A DNA stretch of 64,000 nt. It comes from Zelopaecilomyces penicillatus. Lineage: Eukaryota > Ascomycota > Sordariomycetes > Hypocreales > Pseudodiploosporaceae. The notes beneath the pieces were generated by a model. That model saw only the letters and a list, made by a program, of their open reading frames with translations, ran no database searches and was not told where the DNA came from. Where the stretch lies: assembly GCA_005765155.1 (NCBI GenBank), contig VCCP01000004.1, forward strand, positions 806,001 to 870,000. The letters are read 5' to 3'. A program made the translations under genes and the position numbers. Below are positions 41,232-52,349 of this stretch, one piece after another. Position 1 is the first letter of the stretch. Every line of letters begins with the position of its first letter.

Positions 41232-42520
41232 GGTCAGGTTGCTGGTTGTCTTTCTTCAATGAGAGTATGTTTCTAGAAGAAGGTAAATATACAAGTCGAC
41301 CGGCGCAAGTAGTTGATTATATCGGAGTTGGCATGTTCTGAGAAAACGCTGAGAAAACGCAGCAGCCTAGAATGAGGAATATGAAGGAGTCTTTTCAAGA
41401 CGAGCTGCAAGATGCACACAAACCCGGCTCGACATCCTAGTTCATGGAATGAGGACGGCCCGGCGCCATCTTTAACACGGCTTGCAAAAGCGCCAATCGA
41501 AGGGCGTGACTATCGCGACAAATGGCTGCAGGCTTGCAGCTTTTCCTTTCGTAGCCTTGGTCAAGGAGCTCATTTATGGCCCGGCGCGTTTTGGGGTTCG
41601 TGCTGGTTCAGATTGAAAGCAGCCAGTTCATCAGCCTCACGCCGTGGCTAGACCAAAAACAGGCAAGCTGGTCGCATCACCAGCTGAATTGTGCCGATGC
41701 TGACGTTCCTTTCCTTGGTGAGTACCGGCAGGTTACGCAACCATAGCAGGCAGTGAGTGTGAAGCCTGCCGCTTTCCAATGAATTTGCTTAAGGGTGGCA
41801 AAATGCCAGTGGATCGTGCCACGCGCTAGATGCTGCACGTCGGGTTGTGCTCGTGTTAGGTTTTTGGCATTTTGCCTAGTTTGGTTCAATGCTCATCTGT
41901 CAAACGAATTCTTGGGGTTTGTTCCACGATGCTGATCAAAGGTTTCCCCTTGCCCGTAGATATCCATGTGGATAAAGGTATTGTTGCACCTGCGAAAGAG
42001 AGCTGTTTATACACCGTCTGTTTGACTTGGTTACTCTGAATGTGTTGGACTTTTGATCATCTTTCGGACGAACTGTAGGGTGAGCATTGATTACATGTCA
42101 TGATGTTTCTGACTTCTGACATAGCTCTGTGCATAATGAGAGATGGATGAAGAGATCTGTTTGAAGAAGATGATGAAGTATACAAGCAACGTAGCCTATT
42201 TTGGGCCAAAATAGATTTAATGATGCCACGTAGGCATTGTTAAAATAGCAATGAGTCTTCATTCAATCTTGGTGGTTTTAGTTGGATATTTGGATGTATT
42301 ATTTCTACGGTGTGTTACATGGTCATAGCTCAAGCTACGACACTGGCTCCTTCCCCAAGGTCGTCAAAAATGCCCCACCACCATCATCTCCATCTATAGG
42401 AGGCATGGCCAACATATTTCACATTAACCATCCTCAGCGAATATCCCTACGACTGACTGTCGTTGACCATCACAACCAGCAAGCATCTGCGCGATCGTCG
42501 CGTAACTGCAGCTCTGCAAA
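41232..42520. promoter_or_regulatory. Divergent promoter region with palindrome
   Basis: A gap of 1.3 kb between two genes pointing away from each other. The palindrome CTATTTTGG-G-CCAAAATAG lies at 42196-42214, about 306 bp upstream of the dynactin p25 start. No gene is seen. Confidence 0.5.
42196..42214. repeat. 19-bp perfect palindrome
   Basis: Nine-base arms CTATTTTGG and CCAAAATAG around a single G. The arms partly resemble MADS-box sites (CTA-A/T-rich-TAG or CC-A/T6-GG), but match neither consensus fully. Confidence 0.55.
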
Positions 42521-43188
42521 ATGTCACGTCGCCCTGTAAAAGGAGACTACATCGAGACGGTAAGGCAGTCTGTAGCCAACTCCCATGAATCGGCGCCAAT
42601 CTAACGCTTCGACCCTAATGCCAGGACACGGGGAACAAGGTCGCTCGAAAGGCCGTTCTTGTTGGCACACAGAACATTATGCTCGGCGGAAAAACAGTGA
42701 TACAGCCCGAGGTCATGATCCGGGGTGATCTCGTTCGTACTGTCCCCCCTTCGACACAGTCCTCTGGAGGCTCAGCTGCACCGACCAATACCACCGCTGT
42801 TGCCATCGGCCGATACTGCTTCTTGTCCCACAGCGTGCTGTTGCGTCCTCCAGGGAGAATCTACAAGGGCGTTTTTACGTACATGCCCTTGCGACTTGGC
42901 GATCACGTTTTTATCGGTCAAGGATCCGTCATTCAGGCTGCGAGCGTAGGCAACCACGTTTCAATTGGCAAAGGCTGTGTCATCAATGAATTCGTCATTA
43001 TTAAAGACTACGTCAAGATATTGGATGGGACAATAGTACCCGCCAACGCGGTGATTCCAAGCTTCTCCATCGTGGCAGGCCAACCTGGAAGAGTTGTAGG
43101 TGAGCTTCCTGATGGAAGCCATGAGGAGTTTGAGCTCCGAGACCTATACAAGACCGTGGGGAACAATCCACAGTTTTCTGCCGCATGA
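42521..43188 (+). CDS. Dynactin subunit 5 (p25)
   Basis: Pointed-end subunit of dynactin, needed for dynein to bind some cargoes such as early endosomes. Exons 42521-42559 and 42625-43188 give 200 residues. The protein is a left-handed beta helix of hexapeptide repeats: QNIMLGGKTVIQPEVMIRGD, VAIGRYCFLSHSVLLRPP, LGDHVFIGQGSVIQAASVG, NHVSIGKGCVINEFVIIKD and ILDGTIVPANAVIPSFSIVA, then GQPGRVVGELPD. The YIETDTGNKVAR start is the classic p25 N-terminus and is made by joining E-T|D-T across a 65-nt GTAAGG to CCAG intron. A short insert after RTVPPS (QSSGGSAAPTN) is common in fungal forms. Confidence 0.94.
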
Positions 43189-44746
43189 GTGTCATGTTGC
43201 CAACTCTAAAATCTCAAGCATGTGGCGAAGACGGACTTCAGCAGCTCTCATGTGATCACCAGCTTTGAAATGATGCCTCTATTCCGGGGCTATGCTCTGG
43301 ATCACCGCGAAGACTTGGTTCATATTGCATCGAGCATTGGTAACAATACAACCTGTCGCTCCGATATCCAGACACAAAGTCATTTCTCTACATCCTCCAT
43401 GGTCAAGCACTGAAACCTATCGACTGAGCACATACTTCAATCCGGGGATCGCCTCAGAGATCGCATATATCAGTTGCATTGCTCACGCGACGTGGAGCAG
43501 CAAGCAGATAACCCCAAAAAGTATCTGCACACAAAGAAGCAATAAATGTCATACCACAGCCAGGGAGCAGTTGGATGGGCCACATGAAAAGTATTCCAAT
43601 ACCGCATTTATCATTGTGACTTTTCCGTCCCACTTGTCCATGTGATGGTGCATCTCCTGCAATCCGGCTAGGAATCTAGTGATAATTGCAGGTAGAATGT
43701 ATTTCCAGGACTGGGGAATTGTGTGGGGCGCGGCAGAATTCCCAAATTTTGTCTCTTGATCAAATGAACTAAATATTCACCATTATCGAGCCACTTCGCA
43801 GTCATTGCCGGGTGATGTGTCAGCAATTACACCAGAGTGAGTTGGGTGGAGGTGGGATCAATTTGGCTTGATGAGGATGTGGCTTTGTGATATTAAAGTA
43901 TGAAAGACTGATTGTTCTCTCCGAACTATTCCCTTTGCTCTCTGCAAACCTGACTACTTCCTGTTGGCCAAAAGGGACAAAGACTGGAAGTAGACAGCAA
44001 GAAGATTACTGTGAACAAAGGCAAGAAACTAGCTGATTCACAGCCCATCTTTGAGAAACCCCCCCCACATCTCCAATCAACCCTGTCATTCATGTAAAGC
44101 GTTCACGCTACTTACCTCGGAGAAACAGCCATCATATGCCCAAAGCACCATCAGTCGGGTCCGTGGTGTCTTTGGGATTCTGCTTCATAAATAGGAAAGC
44201 ATTCCCAATATCTCGCCAAGTTCCGCAGTTGAGTTCAACAAGACTTGGACTGGCTGATGCGGCCTGCTATTATCGCCCCCGCCGATTTTCCATAACCTAG
44301 TTTATTCACGAAGCTTCAGCGATTAAGTCTCGCGACCCCTCCTGCCCCTTGACCAGTCTATGTTGATACCTGCCGGATAGGTGTAGAAGGAAAGGGAAGG
44401 AGGCGAAATTTCTTTGAACGACATGTCTGCCTGAAAAGTCCGATTTAATTGAACACGAGCTGTTTCAACAATCGACCTAGTCAACTTCAAAAGCCCACGA
44501 AGCTCCTGATACCCGTTCATGTCACAATTTACTTTCCCGATTTCGATATTTTCAAGTTAATATACATTGAGGACCCAAACACTCATCTATTACCCCACGT
44601 TGCGTCTCGAGCAATAGAAACTCTTCGCTCGTTTCTTTCGTTAAATGACAGTGTATGTGAATAGTCACAAGGAGCCAGAACCTGACACGACACTTGTGTC
44701 TGATCAACATAAATTATCGAACTAAAGGGAGCGATTTGATATAACT
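43189..44746. other. Intergenic, 1.56 kb
   Basis: Between p25 and an unrecognised gene on the same strand. Open frames at 43222-43413 and 43292-43645 overlap in different frames and lack protein features. I see nothing firm. Confidence 0.55.
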
Positions 44747-45922
44747 ATGAACGACTTGCTGGCGACTATGAGCGCTCTTTGTACGGATGCTGAAGAGCGT
44801 GAGCTACGGTTTATCGCTAGCATCTCTATGCCCCAAGCTGTTTTAGCTATCGCCCCTTCTCTGTCGCATGATGATGCTTCCACTTTACCAGAAATGGAAG
44901 CCTATCCCTATGAATATAAAAAAGCAGTAGAAATGTACGACAAACTTTCACCCCTTTGGTCTCTTTCCACAGGCAGTTGTGAATCGGAAGCTAAATCATT
45001 GATTGCACCATTGGTTCATTTACTGTCTCGCGAATATGAATTGGAAGATGAGGACCCAGAAGGAAGAATACCATATAATCTGCTTGAAAGATTCGGTCCA
45101 CTGAGCTACCGCACTCTTCACCGAGTTCGAGACCTAGACCTTGCGTACACCACCATACCAAAATTTGGGACCGGCAGCCCCGTTCGCAGCAACAACCCGT
45201 TTGTGCTCGCCATGCTGCAAGTGGCCTTACGTTTTGTCCACATACAACTGTTTAAGAAGATGATTTGTTCCGCGAGTCAAGAGCATTTACGGCAGGTTTC
45301 TCGTTTACGTGATTGTGATGGAACTTTGACGATCTTCCAGAACATGGCCGATTACGGCCCACATGATGCAACAGAAAATGCTGAAGCAGTAGAATGGAGG
45401 AGAGCGATACTGCAGGAGCGCTTCGTCTCTACATGTTTGCAATCGGAAAAGCAGGATAGGTGGAATGAGCGTATGAGACGAGAAAATGAGCTCATACGTT
45501 TACTTTGTGTGGCAAGGACAGGTTTGCTACTGAGAGGCAAGCACAGGAAATCTTTTGATGATGCTGTACCAGACACGGATTCTGAGACCTGGAAAAAATG
45601 CTGTGAGGCGGTCGAAAAGTTTCACACTTTGGGGCATGATCAGCAATACATAGACGACACGTGGATGCATTCTAGTCTTGCTGAATTACTGTGGAGGTTC
45701 ACGTTTCTGATTTGGAAGAAGGAGGCGGGGATCTCGCATCAGCAATTGCTCTCCCTCGTCATTGAAGAGATATTGCTATTGAGGGAAGCAAAACTCAGCA
45801 ATTCAGACGGGGCCTGGCCAGTGAGACCATGCGCAGGCTGCGGCTCCAAAGACCAACATGGCGAGATAAAAGCTAAGCAGCAGAAGCGGCGGCGGAAGCC
45901 AGTGAGTAGGCCTCACTTTTGA
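44747..45922 (+). CDS. Hypothetical protein, 391 residues, no known domain
   Basis: A single long intronless frame from ATG 44747 to the stop at 45920-45922. I do not recognise the family. The predicted protein is mostly helical and acidic to neutral, with no signal peptide or transmembrane segment. The C-terminus has a CAGCGSK cluster (two Cys three apart) followed by a basic patch KAKQQKRRRKP that could be a nuclear localisation signal. The length of the frame and its amphipathic, low-repeat composition argue for a real gene. Its GC content is lower than that of its neighbours by eye. It may be lineage-specific. Leading and trailing spacers exceed 1.4 kb, so the context gives no hint. Confidence 0.6.
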   Translation: MNDLLATMSALCTDAEERELRFIASISMPQAVLAIAPSLSHDDASTLPEMEAYPYEYKKAVEMYDKLSPLWSLSTGSCESEAKSLIAPLVHLLSREYELEDEDPEGRIPYNLLERFGPLSYRTLHRVRDLDLAYTTIPKFGTGSPVRSNNPFVLAMLQVALRFVHIQLFKKMICSASQEHLRQVSRLRDCDGTLTIFQNMADYGPHDATENAEAVEWRRAILQERFVSTCLQSEKQDRWNERMRRENELIRLLCVARTGLLLRGKHRKSFDDAVPDTDSETWKKCCEAVEKFHTLGHDQQYIDDTWMHSSLAELLWRFTFLIWKKEAGISHQQLLSLVIEEILLLREAKLSNSDGAWPVRPCAGCGSKDQHGEIKAKQQKRRRKPVSRPHF

Positions 45923-47410
45923 AACTGAAATGGCATTGTGGGACGCTCCTCTATTAGAGTTGTAACTGAGAAGTGTTGTGGAGGTGATGAGCGCATACGA
46001 ACCCTTGATAACAGCGGATAGTAAACATATCAATGAATGAATAACTTGCCAAGGTTTGCTTTGCATTGTTGTGCTCTCAATCGACTGACCAGTGCAAGTG
46101 AAGCTTGTGAGCGTGTGCCTGTCTGGTGTTCCGGCAGAGGCACGTTTTCACGAATCGGCATGCTGCTGCACCGTTTGATGGGCTGATGGCATCCATGTGC
46201 GACACACGGCGCTTCTGATTGGCATGGATCTCGGTGTGTGGCTGGTCAAGATCCCGATGTGTTTACTAGCGCTCTGCAGGTTTGAGTGCTCCCCTGAATG
46301 ACGTTTCAATCTAGGCATGAATTCTGATGGTCTTGTTTAATCGTTTAACTACCTATTATTACCTATCAAATCGGCCTGTTTCATATAGGGAAATACTCAC
46401 CAACTTGAAGGCCTCCACATCAGCATCGTAGAAGGCAGAATTTACTATGAATCGAATTGGCATGATTTTCAATCCCGCACTCTTCTAAAATGGGCATATT
46501 TGGATATCACACTACCCCGCAGAGGAAGTCTAAAGGTTGAAGTTATTGTAAGAGTCATACGAGTCGCTCGATGCAGCTGCAGTGTGACAGGAGGGTAATT
46601 GAGGCGGCAACAAACATCAGAGTCCAACGTTTCCTGAAGAAATCCATAAAATATCCCCCGGGAGTAGAAAACAAAAAAAAAAAAGGAGGGAGGAATAACG
46701 AAATCACCAGGAAGAATGGCAGAAGCTCGTGGCACAAAGCACATGGGGTGACTTCAACAGACCCGATAGGCTCAAACCCTCCAAGCCCGCCTCACTTGCC
46801 AATAGGACGACCCAGCACGCCCACTCTCTGCCCTCCCCAAAAGTACTACTAGCACTTAAACTGAAACCAAAGAGAACTGAAGAATAAAAGTATGCAGAAC
46901 ATTGTCTTCCGACGCACACCACGTTGCTTAGCCATGTGGCATAGCTATTGGTTCACCCTTAGTCCTTGGGGTTAGGAGCCACGAAGGGGGGGGGGGGGGT
47001 TTGCTGTTTGTGTTGTGTGTTTTTGGAGGTAACATGCCACGAGTGCTAATGTAGGAACTATACGATGCGGGAAACCATTGGTTGGCTGTTGTTCTTTCTT
47101 GATGTGTAATGGGAGTTGTGATAAGCTTGTGGTCGGGAAAGGACGGACGTGTTATGTATCCATTGGAACTGATGTGCAACATTGCGAACCATCCCGAGGC
47201 GAACCATTGTCTACCTACCTATCTCAATTGAGGAGTTCTCATAGTATATAGGTACTGTAAAGGATCCGCATTCTCCTCAGGATATTGGATTCTTACTATT
47301 CTTTTCTGGTTTGAAGTTTCAACCTTTCCTATACTCAGGCTACAACTTACACATACTGCGGTTCACTAACAAAATCTCTCTCGTCTGGATCCATACGATG
47401 AGAGAGTACC
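45923..47410. other. BTA1 upstream region
   Basis: A 1.5-kb gap holding the BTA1 promoter. A G14 run lies at 46986-46999. No CACGTG Pho4-type core was found in it by eye, although BTA1 genes in fungi are induced by phosphate limitation. No credible ORF. Confidence 0.5.
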
Positions 47411-47478
47411 ATGGCTTTTCTTGTAAGTTTGGTCGATTCATCCACTCCCTGCTGACTGTTAGCACAGTCATTCACTAA
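47398..47478 (+). other. Upstream ORF overlapping BTA1 first exon
   Basis: An ATG at 47398 opens a 26-codon frame, out of frame with BTA1, that ends 2 nt before the ATG at 47481. In unspliced RNA it would precede that start. In spliced RNA (intron 47423-47495) it would run into the second exon and stop early. Confidence 0.4.
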
Positions 47479-50161
47479 CCATGTCTATCTTCAAGGGTGG
47501 TAACATTTGGCCTTTTGGCTCTGAGATTCAATTCATATACACGGGAATTGCAGTCATCATCTTGGCAGGCATTTGCCTCTCACTACCACTGACCAATCGA
47601 AACAAGACCGAGAAACAGAATGAAGATGAAACGCCTGGAATCTTCAAGTCCTTTGTCATATTTTTCTACAGCTCTTTCATTAAACCCCATCAGGGCGATT
47701 CCAAGGCTTCCCAGCAAGACGCTCTCGAAAGCTTCTACAAGAGGCAAGCTGGGGTTTACGATGCTACTCGCAGTGTGCTCCTTCGTGGAAGGGAGGACAT
47801 ATTGGCACTGGTTGCTGCGCAGCTACGGTCCAGGTTTGGATCGCCAGTGAATTTGGTTGAAGAGCCAACGAACAAGCTGGTTTGGGTCGATGTGCGTAAC
47901 TTTGCAATGCACCCCTTTTCTTGCCAACTTTTTATGTCCACTTGGCTTCTCAAATGAGAGTACTGTACTAAAAAAAAGATGAATAACAGGTTGGCGGCGG
48001 CACGGGCTGGAACATTGAGGCCATGTCACAGCAAGTTGATGTGCCCACGTTCTTTTCCAACATATACCTGGTTGATTTCTCCCCCTCGCTCTGCGAAGTG
48101 GCTAGGAAACGATTCCAGAGGCTGGGCTGGAAGAACGTCACCGTTGTCTGCCAAGACGCCCGCGAGTTCCGTCTTGATGACTATGAGCTTAAAGCACATA
48201 CCGCTCAACAAGGCGCTGACCTAGTCACCATGTCTTATAGCCTGTCAATGATTGTAAGTCTGCTACGCTCCCCTCTTCTTGATGGAACTATGCACCGGAA
48301 AGAAACATTCTCTTAGAAATACAACTGACAGCATCTGCGATAGCCTGATTACTACTCCGTGATTGACTCCGTGAAGTCGCTGTTGTCCCCCAGTGGTGTT
48401 CTCGGCGTGGTTGACTTCTACGTCCAGAATCAGATCGACTATTCCTTCCGAAACTATACTGGTGGGTTTGTGGACCGCCATGTAAACGCCTTGTCACGAG
48501 CCTTTTGGCGTGCTTGGTTTGATTTTGACCGCGTGGGCCTTGAGGCTAGTCGTCGGGATTATCTCGAGTTCAAGTTTGGCACTATTCTCAACTTCAATGG
48601 CCGGAATAGCACTCTTGGTTATATACCGTTTTACATCTGGGTTGGATGCCAGAAGAGGCCATACTCTCCGGCCAGTCTGCCCAATGACATAGTCGAGCGC
48701 ATCGATGCCCTAGCAACAGAATCCCCGTACATACACCCTGCCAACCAAGGGGCCGTGATAGCTCGAGACATGCAGAGACCTGCTGCACCAGGGATTCGCT
48801 CCAAGGCGTTTGCGGCTGCAGCACAAAACCTTTCTACGAATCTCCCCCTCCCGTCATTCTTCTATCAGAATCAGCACTGGAGGATATACTATGATGATCA
48901 GCTTCAGCAGCATACCCAATTCAACGACGAGTATATCTACGCCTTCACTTGGGAGGATGCCCGCGTGGATGAGCGCATCTTGAAGTTGGGACCACAAGAC
49001 AAGGTCTTGGCAATCACCTCTGCTGGAGACAATATTCTCTCCTATCTTGCGCAGAGCCCTGCACGTGTACATGCTGTCGATCTCAACCCAACGCAAAATC
49101 ATTTGCTTGAGTTAAAAGCGGCTGCGTATACGGCCATACCTTATGAGGATTTCTGGAAGATCTTTGGAGAGGGAAAGCATCCCGACTTTCGAAATCTCCT
49201 CATCTCCAAGTTATCGCCACACCTCTCTAGTCGTGCATTTCAGTATTGGCTCAAGAATACACAGGTATTCCAGAACAGCCGCGGATATGGTCTATATGAC
49301 ACAGGCGGATCTAGGCATGCTATCCGTGTTGTCCGCTGGATCGCGCGCATATTTGGTTGTCAGAGTGCCATAAGTAACCTCCTTAACGCCAAGACTCTGA
49401 ACGAACAGCGTGAGATATGGCGCAACACTATCAGGCCAGCCCTGCTTTCCAAGCTGGTCTGCAATCTAGTTGTAGCTCAGGAGAGCTTCTTGTGGGCTGC
49501 TCTTGGTGTTCCCAAGAACCAACTTGCGATGATTGAGGGCGACCATGCCGAATCAGAGCTCGTGAAGCAGTCCATGGCGAAGAATACACGCTCCCACGCC
49601 ATATGGCACTACATGGTTAACACTCTCGATCCTGTTGCAGAGGAGACTCACATTGCTGCCGACAATCCTTATTACTATGTGTGTCTGGCAGGCAAATTCT
49701 CTCCAAAATGCCACCCTGACTACCTGCGACCAGAAGTGCACGCCAAACTATCCCGCCCAAACGCCCTCAGCAGTCTGCGTATTCATACTGATGAGCTGGA
49801 CGAGGTTATCGCCCGCATCACGCCGGGCACTCTCACTGTTGCCGTTGTCATGGATAGCATGGACTGGTTCGATACCGGCTCGCGCGCGGCAGCAGCCCAA
49901 GTCAGCAAGCTCAACAGGGCGCTTAGCATGGGAGGACGGGTGCTGCTCCGGTCTTCTGCACTGAGCCCGTGGTATATCAAGGTCTTTGCCGCGCATGGTT
50001 TCACAGTCAGGAGGCACGGGGCACGGGTGGATGGTGCCTGTATCGACCGGGTGAACATGTACGCAAGCTGCTGGGTATGCACCAAGACGGAGAACTTGCC
50101 GCCGCCGACACCCGAGATGGAGCATATCGACGGAGTAGAGGTTACGAGCCTGATGATTTGA
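47411..50161 (+). CDS. bta1: Betaine lipid synthase (DGTS synthase) Bta1
   Basis: Bifunctional enzyme that makes the phosphorus-free lipid diacylglyceryl-trimethylhomoserine from S-adenosylmethionine. Exons 47411-47422, 47496-47891, 47990-48253 and 48344-50161 give 829 residues. After a transmembrane anchor (residues about 15-40) comes a BtaB-like N-methyltransferase with motif I VDVGGGTGWNIE, formed across an intron, and YLVDFSPSL. The C-terminal half is BtaA-like (3-amino-3-carboxypropyl transferase): FTWEDARVDERIL, AITSAGDNILSYL, VHAVDLNPTQNHLLELK and VVMDSMDWFD. The start ATGGCTTTTCTT|GTAAGT has a strong context and a CACTAAC branch site; the alternative ATG 47481 lies inside that intron and would give an 830-residue form starting MSIFK. 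Order methyltransferase-then-transferase is that of fungal Bta1. Confidence 0.93.
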
Positions 50162-50695
50162 GGGAGAGGCAAAGGGTTCTCTAGATAAGTCTTAGCTCTG
50201 CATGAGGGGTTCAGAAGGTTGGTGAGTCGGTATCGCTCAACACTATGCTCTGAAGAAACCCAAGAATGAGATGTGAATCACAGGCATAGGTGTACCTGAT
50301 AGATTGTAAGCATGTTATGACAAGTTGGCTTCAAAGTCTAAAATCAGAATATGATATCCATATGGAATCTGCATTCCTGATCTTTTACCTGTAGCAGATA
50401 GGGCTCGACCTACATCAACCGCCCCAAGATATGATGCTGAAGAAGATGCGAATATAGGGAAAGCACGCGCGGTCATCAGGGTCAGAAAATAAGGCCATAT
50501 GTAATATGCACTGGACATAGGAAAAGTGTGAATACACACGTCTGCATCTTTTGTGACACTATTTCTATACAGTGGCCCTCGACCGTCCGGAGCCGAGAAG
50601 CACGCAGAGCCAACCAAGCCACCCGCATTCCCATAAAGATCATACCCCGTTCCCCCCTTTGTACTCTGGAAGCTTTGTTTTTATTTCTTTATTTT
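50162..50695. other. Convergent spacer
   Basis: A 534-bp spacer of 3' flanks of bta1 and sdhD. No gene seen. Confidence 0.65.
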
Positions 50696-51447
50696 TTAAG
50701 CCTTCCACACTCTCTTGATCGCCTCAGTGACACCAACATCATTGGTCTCAAACTCGTACAGGCCAACACCGACAGTGACAGTGGCCAGGTTCAACCCCCA
50801 CCAGAAAATCTTGCGCAGGCCGGGATATCGCTTCTTGGGGATGTAGTCGATGATGACCTGCTGGAAGCCCATGTGGGAGTGGAGGAGCACGGCGGAGCAG
50901 AGGATGGCATCCATGGTGGGGTTGAGAGAGCCCGCGGCGAAGGGGGCGATGGAGATGGGGACGAGGCCGGCGGCGAGGAGGCGTTCAAAGGTCCAGTGGT
51001 ATGAGCCGTGGGCCGAGCTGGGCTCGGGGATAGGAGCTGGGTCGTTGACTGATTTGTTTTAAAAGAATCTAGTTAGTAAAAGCACAATATGGTTTCGGCG
51101 TTGGTAAGGATATTAGGAAGGTAAAATCGTACTTCCACCTTCAATTCGCTCTAGAAAAAAAAGAGGCACATGTTAGCAAAAACCACTCTCTTTCAATTAA
51201 AACCACCACCACAGCCGGGCCCCCCTCCCACTTCCACTCCCCCCTCTGCAGTAACGGAAAATAAATGGAACAAGAAGCTAATCTTACGAGGTCCAGGCGG
51301 CAGGATAGCAGACCGCTTGCTCGAGCTGTGGAATGCCGCAGCTTTCAGGACGCTGCTTCGCATGACGCCCGGCTGTTGTTGCGCAACGGCGCACCGCGAC
51401 GCCAGCGCCGTCTGCCGCAGCAGTGAGGAACGGACAATCGACGCCAT
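50696..51447 (-). CDS. sdhD: Succinate dehydrogenase membrane anchor (CybS, SDH4)
   Basis: Membrane subunit of respiratory complex II; with SdhC it binds haem b and ubiquinone in the inner mitochondrial membrane. Minus-strand exons 51447-51288, 51150-51133 (18 nt) and 51048-50696 give 176 residues. The first exon is a mitochondrial targeting peptide rich in Arg/Ser/Ala. The mature part has GSYHWTFERLLAAGLVPISI, three transmembrane helices, the haem-region His in LLHSHMGFQQVIIDYIPKK, and the tail FETNDVGVTEAIKRVWKA. The 18-nt exon encodes only RIEGG and two split codons; a second donor 6 nt earlier would also keep frame. The terms sdhD and SDH4 refer to the same subunit. Confidence 0.92.
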
Positions 51448-52349
51448 GACGGGATTGTGTGTCTCTTGTCTCTCGTTTCAAAGATTTTTCGGGATCCGGC
51501 TTCTAGTTGGTGGGTGGCCTTGTGTCGTCGTCGGAAGGTGCTGCGCGTTTCGTCGTCGGCGGTTTCGCTTGGTTTCAATCAATTACGTCCCTTTTGCAGT
51601 GGTATGTATTGCCGAGGATCGAAATCATTGAATTGAGAGCTCTGTGATTGGCTGAGCGTTGGTTCCGCAGAGGGTGTAGAGGAGGCGGATTAACGATATG
51701 CCGAGGGAGTGTCGTGGTAGAAGCCCTTGATTGGCTGGCTTTTTCGAGATTGACTGACGTCTTTGAAAGGATGCATGTGAGTCCGACTGAGGGTCATCCA
51801 ATAAGGAAAAGGGTTGAAACATGACGAGTTGTTTGAATTCACTTTGAGGACGAACGATCTAATGCCATCGTAGTGCAGTATGTCTTTATGAATCTTTTAC
51901 ACGAGATTAAAAAATCAAATAATATGATTTAGAGGCTTCAATTGACACGACTGTTTTACACCATGATAGGAAGCACTTTTGACATGTTTAATATTCCATT
52001 TCGTATTTCCACACAATCTGCAATTCCAAAACATGCCCAACCCTTGTAGTAAAGAAAAACCCAGCTCCCCTCCTTATCTCATTGAACCCCTCAAAGATGA
52101 ACCACAAAACTCCTTTCACCGGTTTTCGCCCCTTCCCATCCTGTTGCAACATGTCTCTTTGTTCTTGACGCTCGGGGGGGCTCATAGCTTATGACTGCCG
52201 AGGCAGAACAAAAAAAGAAATAAAAAAGAAGAAACATAAAAAAGAAGAGTCAGAAGTGTGAATTGTATACACGGAAAGGTCAAGAGACCCCTTTCCTGAT
52301 ATACAAACCACACATCTAAGTCCACATAATAGTTGAAGGCAGGTTAAGC
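51448..52349. other. sdhD promoter and rsc4 3' flank
   Basis: A 902-bp gap with the sdhD promoter to the left and the 3' UTR of the bromodomain gene to the right. No credible coding frame. Confidence 0.6.

Noticed and set aside
47481..47495. ATG 47481 as the only start of bta1
   Set aside because: Possible, and reported as the alternative, but the spliced start at 47411 has better context, donor and branch site.
50528..51004. 158-codon plus-strand frame opposite sdhD
   Set aside because: Shadow of the sdhD last exon, whose transmembrane protein is clearly the real product.
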